A stretch of 31,442 nucleotides of DNA from positions 1 to 31,442 of the forward strand of contig MEDY01000357.1 of assembly GCA_001724265.1 (NCBI GenBank), read 5' to 3'. Under the pieces are notes generated by a model, which did no database searches, was not told the origin of the DNA, and saw only the letters and a list, made by a program, of their open reading frames with translations. Origin of the DNA: Rhizaria sp. SCN 62-66 (taxonomy: Eukaryota > Rhizaria, unplaced). This document shows positions 1-10,687 of this stretch, in pieces (the stretch's first letter is position 1; each line of letters begins with the position of its first letter). Position numbers and translations under genes: made by a program.

Positions 1-944
1 ATTAAAATGTTGTGCACGAACTCAAACACAATTTTACGACATACCTATCAAGATTTCGTCAATAACAGCAAACGGCCCAATTCGCGACCCCCGTGTGACT
101 AGGGGCTGGGTGGCTCTGCTTAGAAATTTAAGCGTTTCTTTATTTGCCTCGACGATTCTGCTACTGATTTCCGCAATACTTCGTAAAAAAATGCGCGCAC
201 CAGATCACATGTATTTGATAGTCCTTGGATTCACGAGTTTGCCATAATTTGTTAGTGTATTGGTTGCATATTTCATTACATTATTTACGAATGTGAGTGT
301 CAGTCAAAAAGTTCCGAAAAAATATTCATTTCGCCTTGGGTCAGAGACCAAGTGGTTGCGCACTTCTACTGATTAAGCAAGCCCAACAAATGCATTGCGC
401 CAAAAAAACAACACAAATCCTGCCATTTAAGTCTCTTAACACGTCCTTCAAGGTCCAGCTGCAGATTGATATGATGATTTCAGCTCCGCGGATTCGTTCT
501 TGCATGCCAACAGATCTTCAGGTTTGCAGTGCATACATTCTACGTCGTATTCACATGCAGATTTGAAGAAGATAGATGTACTATGTACTATCTAAGATGC
601 TCACGTGTTATTGTGCAAGAACGTTATGCAGACGTGTCCAAGGCGCTTTTTGACCGAAGTAAGTGAAGAAGAATGCGCGCAGAGAGCGCATGCTTGAGTA
701 TCATTATGGAAACTGCTTAAGCCAGCGCATGAAATTTCGAGCCTAATGTCGTGTTTGCGTGTCGTATGTATAGTCGTAGCCAAGACAATTTCGTATGCCA
801 TTTGTGTTGAAATAGAAATTCCCTTTGTCAAAAGACGACACAGTAAAAACAACACATATTATTAATCCTTTAGCTGCGTTACTGCTCGCACGAAATCCAT
901 TTACTAGTACCGAGTGGTGCAACTGTTGGGTACGCGTAATAATC
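1..944. other. AT-rich flank downstream of the Gln-rich gene; no gene seen
   Basis: This stretch holds the 3' untranslated region of the minus-strand gene that stops at 945 and unassigned spacer. Open frames here (for example 297-566 on plus and 601-855 on minus) are short, show no low-complexity or domain signature like the real genes, and match nothing I recognise. A minus-strand AATAAA exists at 139-144, but it lies about 800 bases past the stop codon, so I do not claim it as the poly(A) signal. Confidence 0.55.
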
Positions 945-3900
945 TTAGAGATTGTGATAATGACTGCTTGTACTGCTGCTGCGGGTCATGCTGGTGCTGT
1001 ATCCAGTGCCACCGTACTTCTCGTCACTGTCGCGACTGGCGCTTGCAGTTACTGACTTATCGAGCGCCCGTGGCAGCGCAAGCTGCGACGCACTGTGATT
1101 GGCATTCGAGTGACTGATGTCACCGCTGACAGCTTGGGAGCGAACGTCGTCGACGCTGGCGCCACCGGCTCCAACACCACTACTGCTGCTGGCGCTTGTT
1201 GTCAGTGACAGCAGGCCGTGGCCGTTGTTGTTGTTGTTATGATTGCTGTCTCCCGTGCTGGCGCTTGTACCTGTGCTTGCGCTCACATGCGAGTTGGGGA
1301 AGTTGTTGCTTGCAAGCCGAGAGCGCTTAATTTGAGGTCCACGGCCAACAGAAGTGTCAAGGTCAGACTCTTCAGTGACAGCCTTGTTGTTGCCAGTGAT
1401 GACGTTGTCTTTTGCATCAACATCTTCGTCATCTTTCTCGTCATCGCTTTCATAGCCGCTATCACTCTCGCTCACACTGGCGCTGCCGTTGTCACTGTCA
1501 CTACTCCTGCTCTTGCTCCGACTCTTGTTCCGTGTCTTTCCCGAGCCCGAGGCAGAACTAATGCCGCTACCTACAATTGTTGCAGTACTAGTGTTGTTGT
1601 TGCGACCAGAGTTCGGCGCAAAAGCATGCTCTGGCGTGGTTGCGTTTGTTGCCGCAGGAGTCAATGCGTTGCTATCGTGATGCAGATTTGCAGCGGCAGC
1701 CTTAGCAGCAGCGGCTTGGCGATGCTGTTGCTGCTGCTTTTGGCGCGCAAGGATAAGTGCTTGTGAATGCTGCTGCGCCTGGGCCTGTTGCTGCAGCTGC
1801 ATTTGCAGCTGATGTTGATGCTGTTGTTGTTGTTGCTGCTGTTGCTGTTGCTGCAGCACTATCTGCTGCTGCCTTGCACTGACGCGCGTTCCTGCCGCCC
1901 CGCTTGCAGGCCCCCTCGCGCTGTCGCCCGCGGTGGCACTAAGGTACTCAGCCGCAGAGATCACGCTGCCAGCATTTTTTGCGAACCCGCCGGCGCTGAC
2001 GCCGGACAGTACTCGCTCAATCTCTAAGACGCGCCCCGCCAGAGCAATATTGTGCGTCCGCTATTGCTGGAACAAACGCTCCCACTCTCGCGCCGCAGCC
2101 AGATGCTGTTGTGCTTGCACGCGGGCCTGCTCAGTTAGTCGTGTTTGGTCGCTCACGCGGCGGCGCCACGCGGCGTCGAGCTGGCGCTGCGAGGATTCGA
2201 GCTTGCGCGCAAGCTCGTGCCACAGCATCATCACTGTGGCCTCGGCGCTAGTCGCAACAGTGGCCAGTAGCGCTGGATTTGCGGCTGTCGTAGCGCCAGC
2301 AGTGTTCGCAAGTGTGCTTGGACTCCCGGTGCGGTCAGTGTTTTTGCCGTTGTTGTAGTGGTTCGGGTAGATGGTTGTGTAAGTAGCGGTGTAAGGGCCT
2401 GTAGGCGCAACGCTTGCGTTGGTTTGGTTAGGACTTGTACCAAGGCCAGTGCTCACGCTCGGATTGACACTAGCGTTAGCGCCACTCCGACTGCCGCCCA
2501 TAACATCGGTGCAGTTCAAACCAGCGCTGTCAGTTGCGCTAACTTTTCGACGTGGTGGTGTGCTTAACAAAGCACTGCTGCTCACAATGTTACCCTGACC
2601 GCTTGCACCTGAGCTGGCGGCAATCCGAGATGCCGACTGCAAGGCACTGCTTGTTGCCATCCGGTGTTTCCTGTCACTTTCACTATCACTGCTTTGCGGA
2701 GCCGTGCTGGGGGCTGCAGTGCTCTTAACCGTCGGCGAAAGCGCATGCGCAGTCAGACCGCTGTACTTTGTGAGAAGTTTCTGCAACGCCGGCGACATTG
2801 GTGGCGACCCGGTTCCATCTCGACCTGCAGCGGGGTCTGCGTCCGTCATCTCAGCTTTGCCCTCGCCAGTGTTGCTGTACGGCGTGTAGCTAAGTGCGAA
2901 GATACGGTGACCGCTAAGTGTGGGTGTGTCCAGACTAAAATTATCCAGACTTCTGCCATTGCGGCCTGGCTGCTGTTGTTGTGGTTGTTGCTGAAGCTGT
3001 TGTAGGGCGCTCAGGTCTAGTCCCGCAGCGGCAGCCAAGTACGGTGAGTGAGAAGCAGAGGCAGTGGCTTGACTTAGGTTCGAGGAGCCCGGTGTGGCGC
3101 CCTGGGTCTGAGACTGAGGCTGTGAAGGCGACTTTGACTGATGCGATGAGCCAGTTGCAGCTTGCATTTGCTGCTGCTGTGGTGACTGCTGCTGCTGCTG
3201 CGGCTGTTGCGGCTGTAGCGCAACTGTGACTGCTGAGGGCCACACAGAGGAGGCAGGCGATGGCCACCCGCCTTTCTTGCCGGTACCAGCGCCAGCAGCA
3301 TCTGTGCCACTTACAGCTGCGCTCGCGGCCGGCATAAACCCGCGGCGGCCGCGCTTCTTGCGGCGACCGCCCCGTGGCCTCCCAACAGTTGCGGCGACCG
3401 ATGGCACAAGAGTCCGCTGCTGCTGCATTTGCTGAGACTGCCCAGAATTCTCTGTGTCGACATTTTCGTTCACGTTTTCATTATCACTGCCGCTCGTGTT
3501 GCCCTCTTCCTCGCCATCGTCGTCGCCAACGCTCACTTCAATTCCGGCTGAAGGCGCGCCAGTGCCAGTGCTTGCGCCAGGACCCGGGACGACAGCCGTC
3601 GTGACCGTGGGCAGAATCGCGGTCGCTAGGCTGTCGTTGTCAACATCGACTACGCCGCCAGCGCCGTTGTGGCAGTCGCACCGCAGCTCAGCGCCCTGCG
3701 CCTTGCGGCCGGCGACGCAAGAGAGCTCCGTCGGTGTAAAGTAGTACACGTCGAGCAGTCGCGGGCAGAGTCCCATGCGCGAGAGGAAGCTTCCTCCGTC
3801 CTGGCAGATAAAGATCTGACTCACGTGCTCGCGGCGGCACGCGACAATGGCGTACTCTACGCCGCGCGAGTCGTACAGCGGCAGCTGACGCAGCCGCGTG

Positions 3901-5770
3901 ACTGGGTGGTAGTGGTCTGACCACTGGCCGTCGGTGTCGACGAGCGGCACGGTGCCAGGCGCGAGGCCGGGCACTGGGTCCGTACCAGTGGGGGCGAGAC
4001 GGCCGGTGGTCTTGATGATTTTGCGGTCAAGCGTGTGCAACACGTCGCGGTCCGCGGTGATCTTGGTAGCAAACTCAAGGATGCAGAGGATTTGGTGGAA
4101 CACTGTAGGAATAGACGGCAACAGCTTTGTGTGCTTTGGCAGCAAAGATAAAATACGCTCTTTTTCTGCATCGCTCTTTATCGGCTTTGATGCTGCAGCT
4201 GTGGAAGTCTCAGTCTTAGCGCTGGCACCAGACTTCGTGCTCTTGGCTGTGCTAAGCAGTTCGGGCAAAAAGTGCTCCCAGTGAAACACTGCGTAATACC
4301 CCTTCGATGGTACGGAATCAAAGTCTAAGGGCGTGATGTCGCTGAAGTCGTACCCAGCGGCCAACAGCGCCGAGCCCCCCGCGCCCGCTCCAGCTGCGCC
4401 ATAACTACTCAGACTGCCCCCGAGCCCGTGCAAACCACTGCTGCTTTCGCCGCCGGCAGCAGCAGCGGCGGCGGCGCCAGCAAGAAGCTTCATGAACTCG
4501 TTCTCTCCTCCGGCAGCACTCAAGTCTGCAGCACTGCGGCCACCAAGGTACGCGTTGTACGAGGTACCTAAGCCGCTGCCTGTGCCGGCACCACCGCCAG
4601 CAACAGTTCCAGCAGTAGCGCCTGTCGATTGCAGTAACATCTGCTGCTGCGGAGTTAGAAATACGCCTCCTCCGGACCCGTTGGGAAACCCTGACGCTGT
4701 GGTGAGCGGACCGGCCAACGGCCCGGTCACGCCGCTATGATAGTTCTCACGCGTTGCGTACCGGTGCTGCGGCGCGGGCGGCTTAGCTTTCGCCGCCTCC
4801 TCGGCCGCACTGGCGCTCGAGCCGTAGGGAAACGCATGAGACCGCGACGCGGACCTGTGGTGCTGCATGTGGCTGTGCGCAGACAGGTGGCCATGGGCAG
4901 CGGCGGCGCTGGTAACTGCCGTCGGCGTCGGCGGCGGCGCGGTGAGCATTGCGGCGACTGCGGCGCCCACGCTCGTGTGGCCTTTGCTCAGCGCGCTTTT
5001 GCCGACGCCGGTCACGCCTCCAGTCACGCCAGCACCAGCGCCAGAGCCTGCGCCAACAGCAGAGCTAGGCGCAGTCACGGCAGGCGGTTTCTTCTGACTG
5101 CTGCTGGCCTTGGTTGGTTTTGTCACGGGTGGGTACAACACCGCAGGACTGAGACTGCTGGACTTTGCACGCGCACCAGCGGCAGCCGCAGAGCCAGCGC
5201 TGGCGCCAGAACTACCAACAGCTGGCGCTGCCGCTGCTCCAGGCTGCTTTGCTGCTGTTACGCTGTTACTTAGAAAAGCCGTGTAAGGGTTTACCCCTGT
5301 GTAAGTGGCAGGGTGAGTCGCCGATCGTCCAGTGTAAGAACCCGCAGTTGTTGCAGGGTGAATGCTCCCGGTGGTTGCTCCTGGAGCACCTGCGTGTGTA
5401 GTTGCGCCTTGAGTGTAAGTACCGCCGGGACCAGGGTGAGTACCTCCATGGCCGGTGTAAGTGCCTGGGTGGTAAGTGCCGGGCATTGAGGCTGAGATTG
5501 GAACATTCGTTATATGCTGTAGGAGAGCAGGCGGCAGCACTGTCCCTGGTGCAGATGTCAGCGCTCCTGTGCCTACTGCTTGCGCCGTGCCCGTGGCTCC
5601 AGACTGCGAGTATGCGGCGTACGAGGGATCAGTTTGCGCACTTCCAGTGTGTGATTGTGTGTATGCGCCTTGCTGAGCGTGTTGTTGTTGCAGCTGCTGA
5701 TAATAAGCATGCAGCATTGCTGCGGTATACGCAGGCTGCTGTTGCTGTTGTTGCTGGTGTTGCTGTTGCG

Positions 5771-5803
<33 letters not shown>

Positions 5804-6596
5804 GTTGCTGCTGTTGTTGCTGTTGTTGTTGCTGTTGCATCTGCTGTTGTAACTGCTGCTGCTGCTGCTGATGATGCAGCTGCTGCTGATGATGCAGCTG
5901 CTGCTGATAATAGTAGTTATACTCCGCGCTAGCATTTGCGTGCGCTGTATCGGCCCCAGTGCTGGCAGCCGCTGTCGCAGGAGCAGAGGCGCCAGTGTGG
6001 GTTCCTGTCGCAGCGCCGCCGCCACTTCCACTGTACGCTGCTGACGACGAGGCGGCGGCTGGCAGGCCCAACGCAGGCATAGCCGCTGCCGGCTGGCCGT
6101 GGGCGCCACCGCTGGAGTGACCGTGTCCGGCGGAGTGACTGTGGACGGCGTTCGCGCCATAATGACCATGAGCACCGCCGCCGTGCGCCGCGCCGTGGCC
6201 GCCGAGCGCACTCGTGGCCGTGAGCGCGGGCGTCGTGAGCGCAGAGGGCGGGGCCGACGGGGCTGCGGAGGCTGGCGCCGAGGGCACTTGCCCGCTAGTC
6301 CCGATTCCAGTCGCAGTTTCCCCTGTCGCTAAAGAGTGCGGGTGGGGCAGGGGCAGCGGCAGAGGCCAGTGCAGAGGCTGCGGCAGACTCTGCGTTGCAC
6401 TCATGCTCGCGCTGTGGGGGTTCGGGTTTGCGTTTACGTTGCTGAGGCTTGTAGTGACGGCTTCAGGACTTGTGTTGCTGCTGGTTGCAGCGCTAGACGG
6501 AGGAGGCAGGGTTTTGGCGTTGCTGCCAGCACCAGAGCCTGCCGCGTTCGTCGGACTCGTGCTCGCGACGTTAGCGACGTTGTTACTTTGTGACAT
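945..6596 (-). CDS. Gln-rich low-complexity protein, probably nuclear, unknown family; contains an in-frame UAG
   Basis: Single-exon gene of 1883 residues if UAG at codon 1512 is read as sense. The AUG at 6596 is preceded in frame by UGA; the terminator at 945-947 is UAA. Order of regions: Ser/Ala/Gly/His-rich N-terminus (1-230); poly-Gln with LHHQQQ repeats (about 230-290); degenerate THPGTYTG-like repeats (about 370-440); a more ordered, domain-like block (about 745-985) with aromatic, Cys and charged residues, including GYYAVFHWEHFLPELL and a CDCH motif; a basic AT-hook-like patch GRPRGGRRKKRGRRG near 1070; then a Trp/Arg/Gln helical segment ending ERLFQQ at the UAG. After the UAG come RTHNIALAGRVLEIERVL, a second poly-Gln tract, and a Ser/Asp-rich acidic region. 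The basic patch and Gln tracts suggest a nuclear regulatory protein, but this is inference; I do not recognise the ordered block. If UAG terminated, the product would be 1511 residues and would lose the second Gln tract. Confidence 0.8.
1780..1870 (-). repeat. Second poly-Gln coding repeat, downstream of the UAG
   Basis: Mixed CAA/CAG codons give about eleven consecutive Gln followed by HQHQLQMQLQQQ. It lies in the part of the gene that is reached only if UAG is translated, and resembles the tract at 5736-5920 before the UAG. Confidence 0.85.
2061..2063 (-). other. In-frame UAG, codon 1512, apparently sense
   Basis: The codons run CAG CAA TAG CGG ACG on the minus strand. The frame stays open for 371 further codons to UAA at 945-947. 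No AUG occurs for nearly 100 codons after it, so the downstream part cannot be a separate AUG-started gene at this point. Gln-rich composition is the same on both sides. Confidence 0.75.
5736..5920 (-). repeat. Poly-Gln coding repeat (CAA/CAG mixture)
   Basis: On the plus strand this reads as long runs of ttg and ctg triplets; on the coding strand it gives interrupted poly-Gln with two LHHQQQ units. The mixed CAA/CAG use shows a protein-level repeat rather than a pure DNA microsatellite. Confidence 0.9.
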
Positions 6597-7713
6597 GTGA
6601 TATCAACACAAAGCCACACGGCAAGGTAGTGAAAAGACACGTTTTAACGATATCTTGTTTTAGCTAAGGGCTACGCAAAGGAGAAAAAAGGCAAAGAGGG
6701 ACGAGGAAAGAGGGACTGCGTTGTGAGATTCAGCTAGTGTGATATGGGAGGCAAACGCCGTAATAGAACCATGTCATCAACTCAATAGCAGCAAGACAGA
6801 GTTGCGCGTAGCCAGGCCACTTAAAGAGTTGATAGTAACGCTATGATATGACAGTCGAGAGCTGGAAACCGCAAAGGTGCTCGAGGGCGGAGTGCAGTTG
6901 CAAGCAAGGATTTCACAGCGACTGTTCTCACTCAAACATCGCACCTGATACACTTTCACTGATTGTTCGGATAAGATATCGTGCCAAAGCATTGTTTCAA
7001 AAAGATATGCTCCTAGAGCAGTTCGATCTTTGCAGCGATCAAGTCCGTTGCAAGTTGTTCCAGTGGGACAGAGACTGGCAGGTGACAACGACTTGAGGCA
7101 ACAAAGGGAACTCTCATCCCTCTTTCCATCCACGGTAATTTTAGTCACAGATCTCAAGTGTTATCCGACAAAACACTATTAATAAATTACATTGGTTAGA
7201 GTTCTATATGCCACACAAGTTCTTTAACTGCAACATTGAGTCTTCAAGTCACACACAATGGTTTCATTTCGGAGTGAGCAATTCTACCACAAACGCACTC
7301 GCTCCGACAGCTGCAGTCTCGTCGACGAGAGGGGCTCTGGAGTGATATCTAAGACCACCAGCAGAGGACCACAGTCGCCGTCAAATACAATACCCGCAGC
7401 TTATTTATGAGGAAACGTGTCGTTATAGTCACTTTTTAATTGAAGTTTCACTTGCTCCTTCAATAATGCTTTGACGCGCGATTTCTCGCAGCATCTCACC
7501 ACCCGACATCTCGTCATGCCCCCTCCCTCATTCTGCCACCCAGCACCCCACTAGGACCTTATTTGCTCTGCCTGTTACCTTCTCCGGCTACCAACAACGC
7601 GCCGCCCCTTTAGCGCTAAGTGTAGCGCGTGTACGAGCGACTGTTCGACCCCTGTGAACCCAGAGCTAGCAGCTCACAACGCGTGCCACGCGTTTTAACT
7701 CGACTCCGTTATC
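6597..7713. promoter_or_regulatory. Divergent spacer between the Gln-rich gene and the TMEM184-like gene
   Basis: About 1.1 kb between two start codons on opposite strands, so it should hold both promoters and 5' leaders. It is AT-rich in the middle and becomes C/T-rich close to 7714. I see no clear TATA box. An upstream ATG at 7516 opens a frame that meets TAG at codon 13 and TAA at 7696-7698, just before the TMEM184-like AUG. If UAG is sense and the transcript starts above 7516, this would be a 60-codon upstream ORF; the transcription start is unknown. Confidence 0.6.
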
Positions 7714-10035
7714 ATGTTTCCTTACATGTCCAACGCGTTCCCCTCGCATCCTGCCAGGACGGCCCCCTTTTCCTTTGCCACCGCGCTTGCCGCGAGTCTT
7801 TCTAACGCGTCTCTCCCTTTCAACGCCACCGACGGCTCGGCCGAGCTGACTCTGGTCGACGCCCTCATGGCCTCTCTCTCCGACGCCGACGCCGTCCCTT
7901 CGCTCGGCATCCGCATCCTGAGCCTGGACCGACACATCTGGGCCTGGATCATTGGCGGCACGTTCGCCTTTATGGCGTGCGTCATTAGCACGATCGAGAT
8001 GATCATGCACTGCCGCTACAGCAACGACGCGAAGCTCCGCAAGCACACCCTCCGCATCCTGCTCATGGTGCCGCTCTACGCCATCAACGCTTTCTTCGGA
8101 CTCTACATGAAGGACTCGGTCGAGCTCTGGGACCTTGCGCGCGAGGCCTACGAGGCCGTGGTGATTTATTCCTTCTACCAGTTCTTGGTTGAGTACCTCG
8201 GCGGCGCGAAGCGGCTCGTCTACCTCGCCACCGCAAAGGACCCCGAGCTCGACTGGTACCGGGAGCGCTACCGCCAGCAGCAGCAACGCCTCGGCGCCTC
8301 CGCCTCCTCCGCTGTCGCTGCTACCACGGATGGTATGCAGACTGCGCAGGTTGGCTACGTGCCTCCATCGCTGCCAGACCTCCCCAACCCCGTCCCCGAG
8401 CCTGTTAATACCGCTGCCGCAGCTGTGACGACGACTGCCGCTGGGGGTGTGACCGTGGGCAGCGATGCGCCTGTGACCGTTGGCCGCCGCCGCAAGACCA
8501 CTGTCGCGAGCAGCAGCAATGCCAACGCAGCCGCTAGTGGCAGCATTATTGCGCCGCTGGTGGTCGAGGCTGCTGCCGCGGCTGCTGACAGTAGCGCAGG
8601 CGCCAGCAACGACTCCAACAACAACAACAGCAGCAGCAGCAGCGCTGAGGCTGTTAGCATTCGCGGCGGCCGCAAGCGTGGCACCACTCTCAACAACAAC
8701 GGCGACAACGCTGCTGCCGCGACGAAGGACCTCGCCGATGCGAGCGGCGTGAGCATCAGTGGCGGCGGCCGCCACGCCAGCAAAGTCGAGTTTAAGAAGA
8801 CCTTGCTGCCGGCCTCCGAGGCGACTCTGATCGGCAACCCTTTCGTTCAGTCCAATGGCAGCGTCAACAGCAACAACAGGAGCGACAACGCGGGCACTGA
8901 TGGCGACGCGTTCTCCCCATTTGTCGCCGACGGCAACAGCGGCGACGGCACCAACATCGACAGCCTGCAGCTCAGTACCAGCGCACCCGGCAACAGCGGC
9001 CGCTACACGTTCACCGTGAGCAGCAGCCTCAGCAGCAAGGCCAACGCGGGTCCCGCACCCATTGAGATTACGCCGCTGCCCTCTTACGGCATGTTCTCGC
9101 CCTCCGCGCCCGGCGCCGCCATCCACAGCGACGACGCGGCTGCGCTGAGCCCTCCCGGCACTGTGGTGGTGACGGCCAGCAACGGCGTGCTCTTGCCGCC
9201 GCCGCCGCCGGAGACGGAGGCGGACTTGCACCCGAAGCAGCACTACCACATCCTGCCTTTCTCGCTCATCTTCAAGGATCCCGTGTCACCCGAGCGCTTC
9301 GTTGTGTTAACCAAGTTCGGCGCGCTGCAGTATGTGCCCGTGCAGCTGACCCTGTGCTTCATCACCTTCCTGCTGCACCTGGGCGGGGTCGAGGGCGAGT
9401 GGTCCTGGTCGTCGTACTACCCATACTTTATCCTAATTATCAACTTCTCGCAGATCTGGGCCATGTACGGGCTCTTCTGGTTCTACCACGGCTACCACAA
9501 GCAGCTCGAGCCCTGCCGCCCGCTGGCCAAGGCGCTCTGCATCAAGGGCGTTGTCTTCTTCACGTTCTGGCAGTCCGTCATAATCTCCATCTGGTCTTAC
9601 TTCTTCCCTGTTGAGTGCACCGACCACCCCTCTGCGCACACGGACCTGCCGCAGTGCACGGACGACCAGTACTCGACGTCGCAGCGCGCGCTCACGCTGC
9701 AGAACTTCATCATCTGCATCGAGATGTTCATCTTCGCCATTCTGCACATGTACGTCTTCTCATGGAAGGAGTTCAAGGCGCGCCGCGGCAGGGACGAGCG
9801 CACGCTCTTCCGCCGTTTTGTTACGTTCTTCAACCCGCGGGACATGGTTGTGGATATGCGGCGCAACATCAAGCCCGACACCATCCGCTACATCGCCACG
9901 GACGCACCGGTCAACATGACCGCGGAGCCGGCTGCTGGCGCCGAGGCGGAGGCGGGCGCTGAAGGCGGCCGCGACGAGGAAGACGGCACCGGGGCGCTTG
10001 TTCAGAGCACCATCGAGGGCGATAGCGCTGCCTGA
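7714..10035 (+). CDS. TMEM184 / organic solute transporter alpha family seven-helix membrane protein
   Basis: Single exon, 773 residues, AUG at 7714, stop UGA. Seven hydrophobic segments fit the family: about 75-96, 112-132, 145-163, 537-557, 568-592, 612-633 and 662-684. Family-like stretches are PLYAINAFFGL in helix 2 and VIYSFYQFLVEYLGG in helix 3. Two sequons (NAS at 31, NAT at 37) sit in the N-terminal tail, consistent with an outside N-terminus. The odd feature is an insertion of about 340 low-complexity residues (about 185-515, rich in Ala, Ser, Asn, Gly, Pro) between helices 3 and 4, where relatives have a short loop. In the family, OST-alpha moves bile and steroid conjugates and TMEM184 proteins are poorly defined; substrate and membrane cannot be told here. 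An internal GTACGT near 9750 sits in a transmembrane codon run and is not spliced. Confidence 0.88.
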   Translation: MFPYMSNAFPSHPARTAPFSFATALAASLSNASLPFNATDGSAELTLVDALMASLSDADAVPSLGIRILSLDRHIWAWIIGGTFAFMACVISTIEMIMHCRYSNDAKLRKHTLRILLMVPLYAINAFFGLYMKDSVELWDLAREAYEAVVIYSFYQFLVEYLGGAKRLVYLATAKDPELDWYRERYRQQQQRLGASASSAVAATTDGMQTAQVGYVPPSLPDLPNPVPEPVNTAAAAVTTTAAGGVTVGSDAPVTVGRRRKTTVASSSNANAAASGSIIAPLVVEAAAAAADSSAGASNDSNNNNSSSSSAEAVSIRGGRKRGTTLNNNGDNAAAATKDLADASGVSISGGGRHASKVEFKKTLLPASEATLIGNPFVQSNGSVNSNNRSDNAGTDGDAFSPFVADGNSGDGTNIDSLQLSTSAPGNSGRYTFTVSSSLSSKANAGPAPIEITPLPSYGMFSPSAPGAAIHSDDAAALSPPGTVVVTASNGVLLPPPPPETEADLHPKQHYHILPFSLIFKDPVSPERFVVLTKFGALQYVPVQLTLCFITFLLHLGGVEGEWSWSSYYPYFILIINFSQIWAMYGLFWFYHGYHKQLEPCRPLAKALCIKGVVFFTFWQSVIISIWSYFFPVECTDHPSAHTDLPQCTDDQYSTSQRALTLQNFIICIEMFIFAILHMYVFSWKEFKARRGRDERTLFRRFVTFFNPRDMVVDMRRNIKPDTIRYIATDAPVNMTAEPAAGAEAEAGAEGGRDEEDGTGALVQSTIEGDSAA

Positions 10036-10687
10036 ACTCACCTGAGCACTGTAATTTCGATCTTTGCGCGTGATTGTGGTTACTATGAAGTTTTACTGGC
10101 CAGATAACCTGTAGATAGTTTAAAAGTGATGCATATGTATAAAAAGTGAACATATTTTATTTTAAATTGCAGTTTGTCTTTAGTCGCTACTGATATGATG
10201 ATCATACCGTGCCAAATATGGCTTTATCGACAGTGCCGCTGCAACGGTTATCGCGTGGTTGGAGAGCGACGAGCAAGACTGTGCTCAAGATTTGTGATGA
10301 TCTACCGCGGCAATATAATCCGCAAATTCACAGTGTCATCGGCTTGAACACATATAACGCGTTGTTTTCCACGAGTTTTATTTATCATATTTCCCGAATC
10401 GTGCGTTTAACGCAATTGCGGAGATCCGGAAGAACCACGTCACTCAACGGTTAACCCCTCCCTCCCTATAACGACGAGAAAGACAGCTATCTCGCCCTAA
10501 GCGACATTGGACGTGATATCATTCTCAGGCCACACACGAGACAACTATTTATATGAAGAAACATTGCTCATAGGTTGAGAACCGGCATACATGTTGACTA
10601 AACTCCCAATAATCGCGACCGCTCATGCGATCCATTTCTCTCTTGCTTTGCGTTGCTGTGCATATTTGACGGCTATAGCGCTCCGTC
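10036..10687. promoter_or_regulatory. Spacer between TMEM184-like gene and adenosine deaminase
   Basis: AT-rich, about 650 bases, holding the TMEM184-like 3' end and the adenosine deaminase promoter and leader. No AATAAA is seen on the plus strand after the UGA. The 81-codon plus-strand frame at 10209-10454 has no recognisable features and I treat it as chance. Confidence 0.5.

Noticed and set aside
297-566. 89-codon plus-strand frame in the left flank
   Set aside because: Short, no recognisable motif, AT-rich composition like the spacers, and no intron or poly(A) support.
945-2060. A separate short gene downstream of the UAG at 2061
   Set aside because: Same frame, no AUG for nearly 100 codons, same Gln-rich composition, no spacer.
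7666-9249. 527-codon open frame antisense to the TMEM184-like gene
   Set aside because: It is a shadow of a GC-rich coding region: no AUG context or domain, and the opposite strand has an intact seven-helix protein.
10209-10454. 81-codon plus-strand frame between TMEM184-like gene and adenosine deaminase
   Set aside because: Spacer-like composition and no homology that I recognise.
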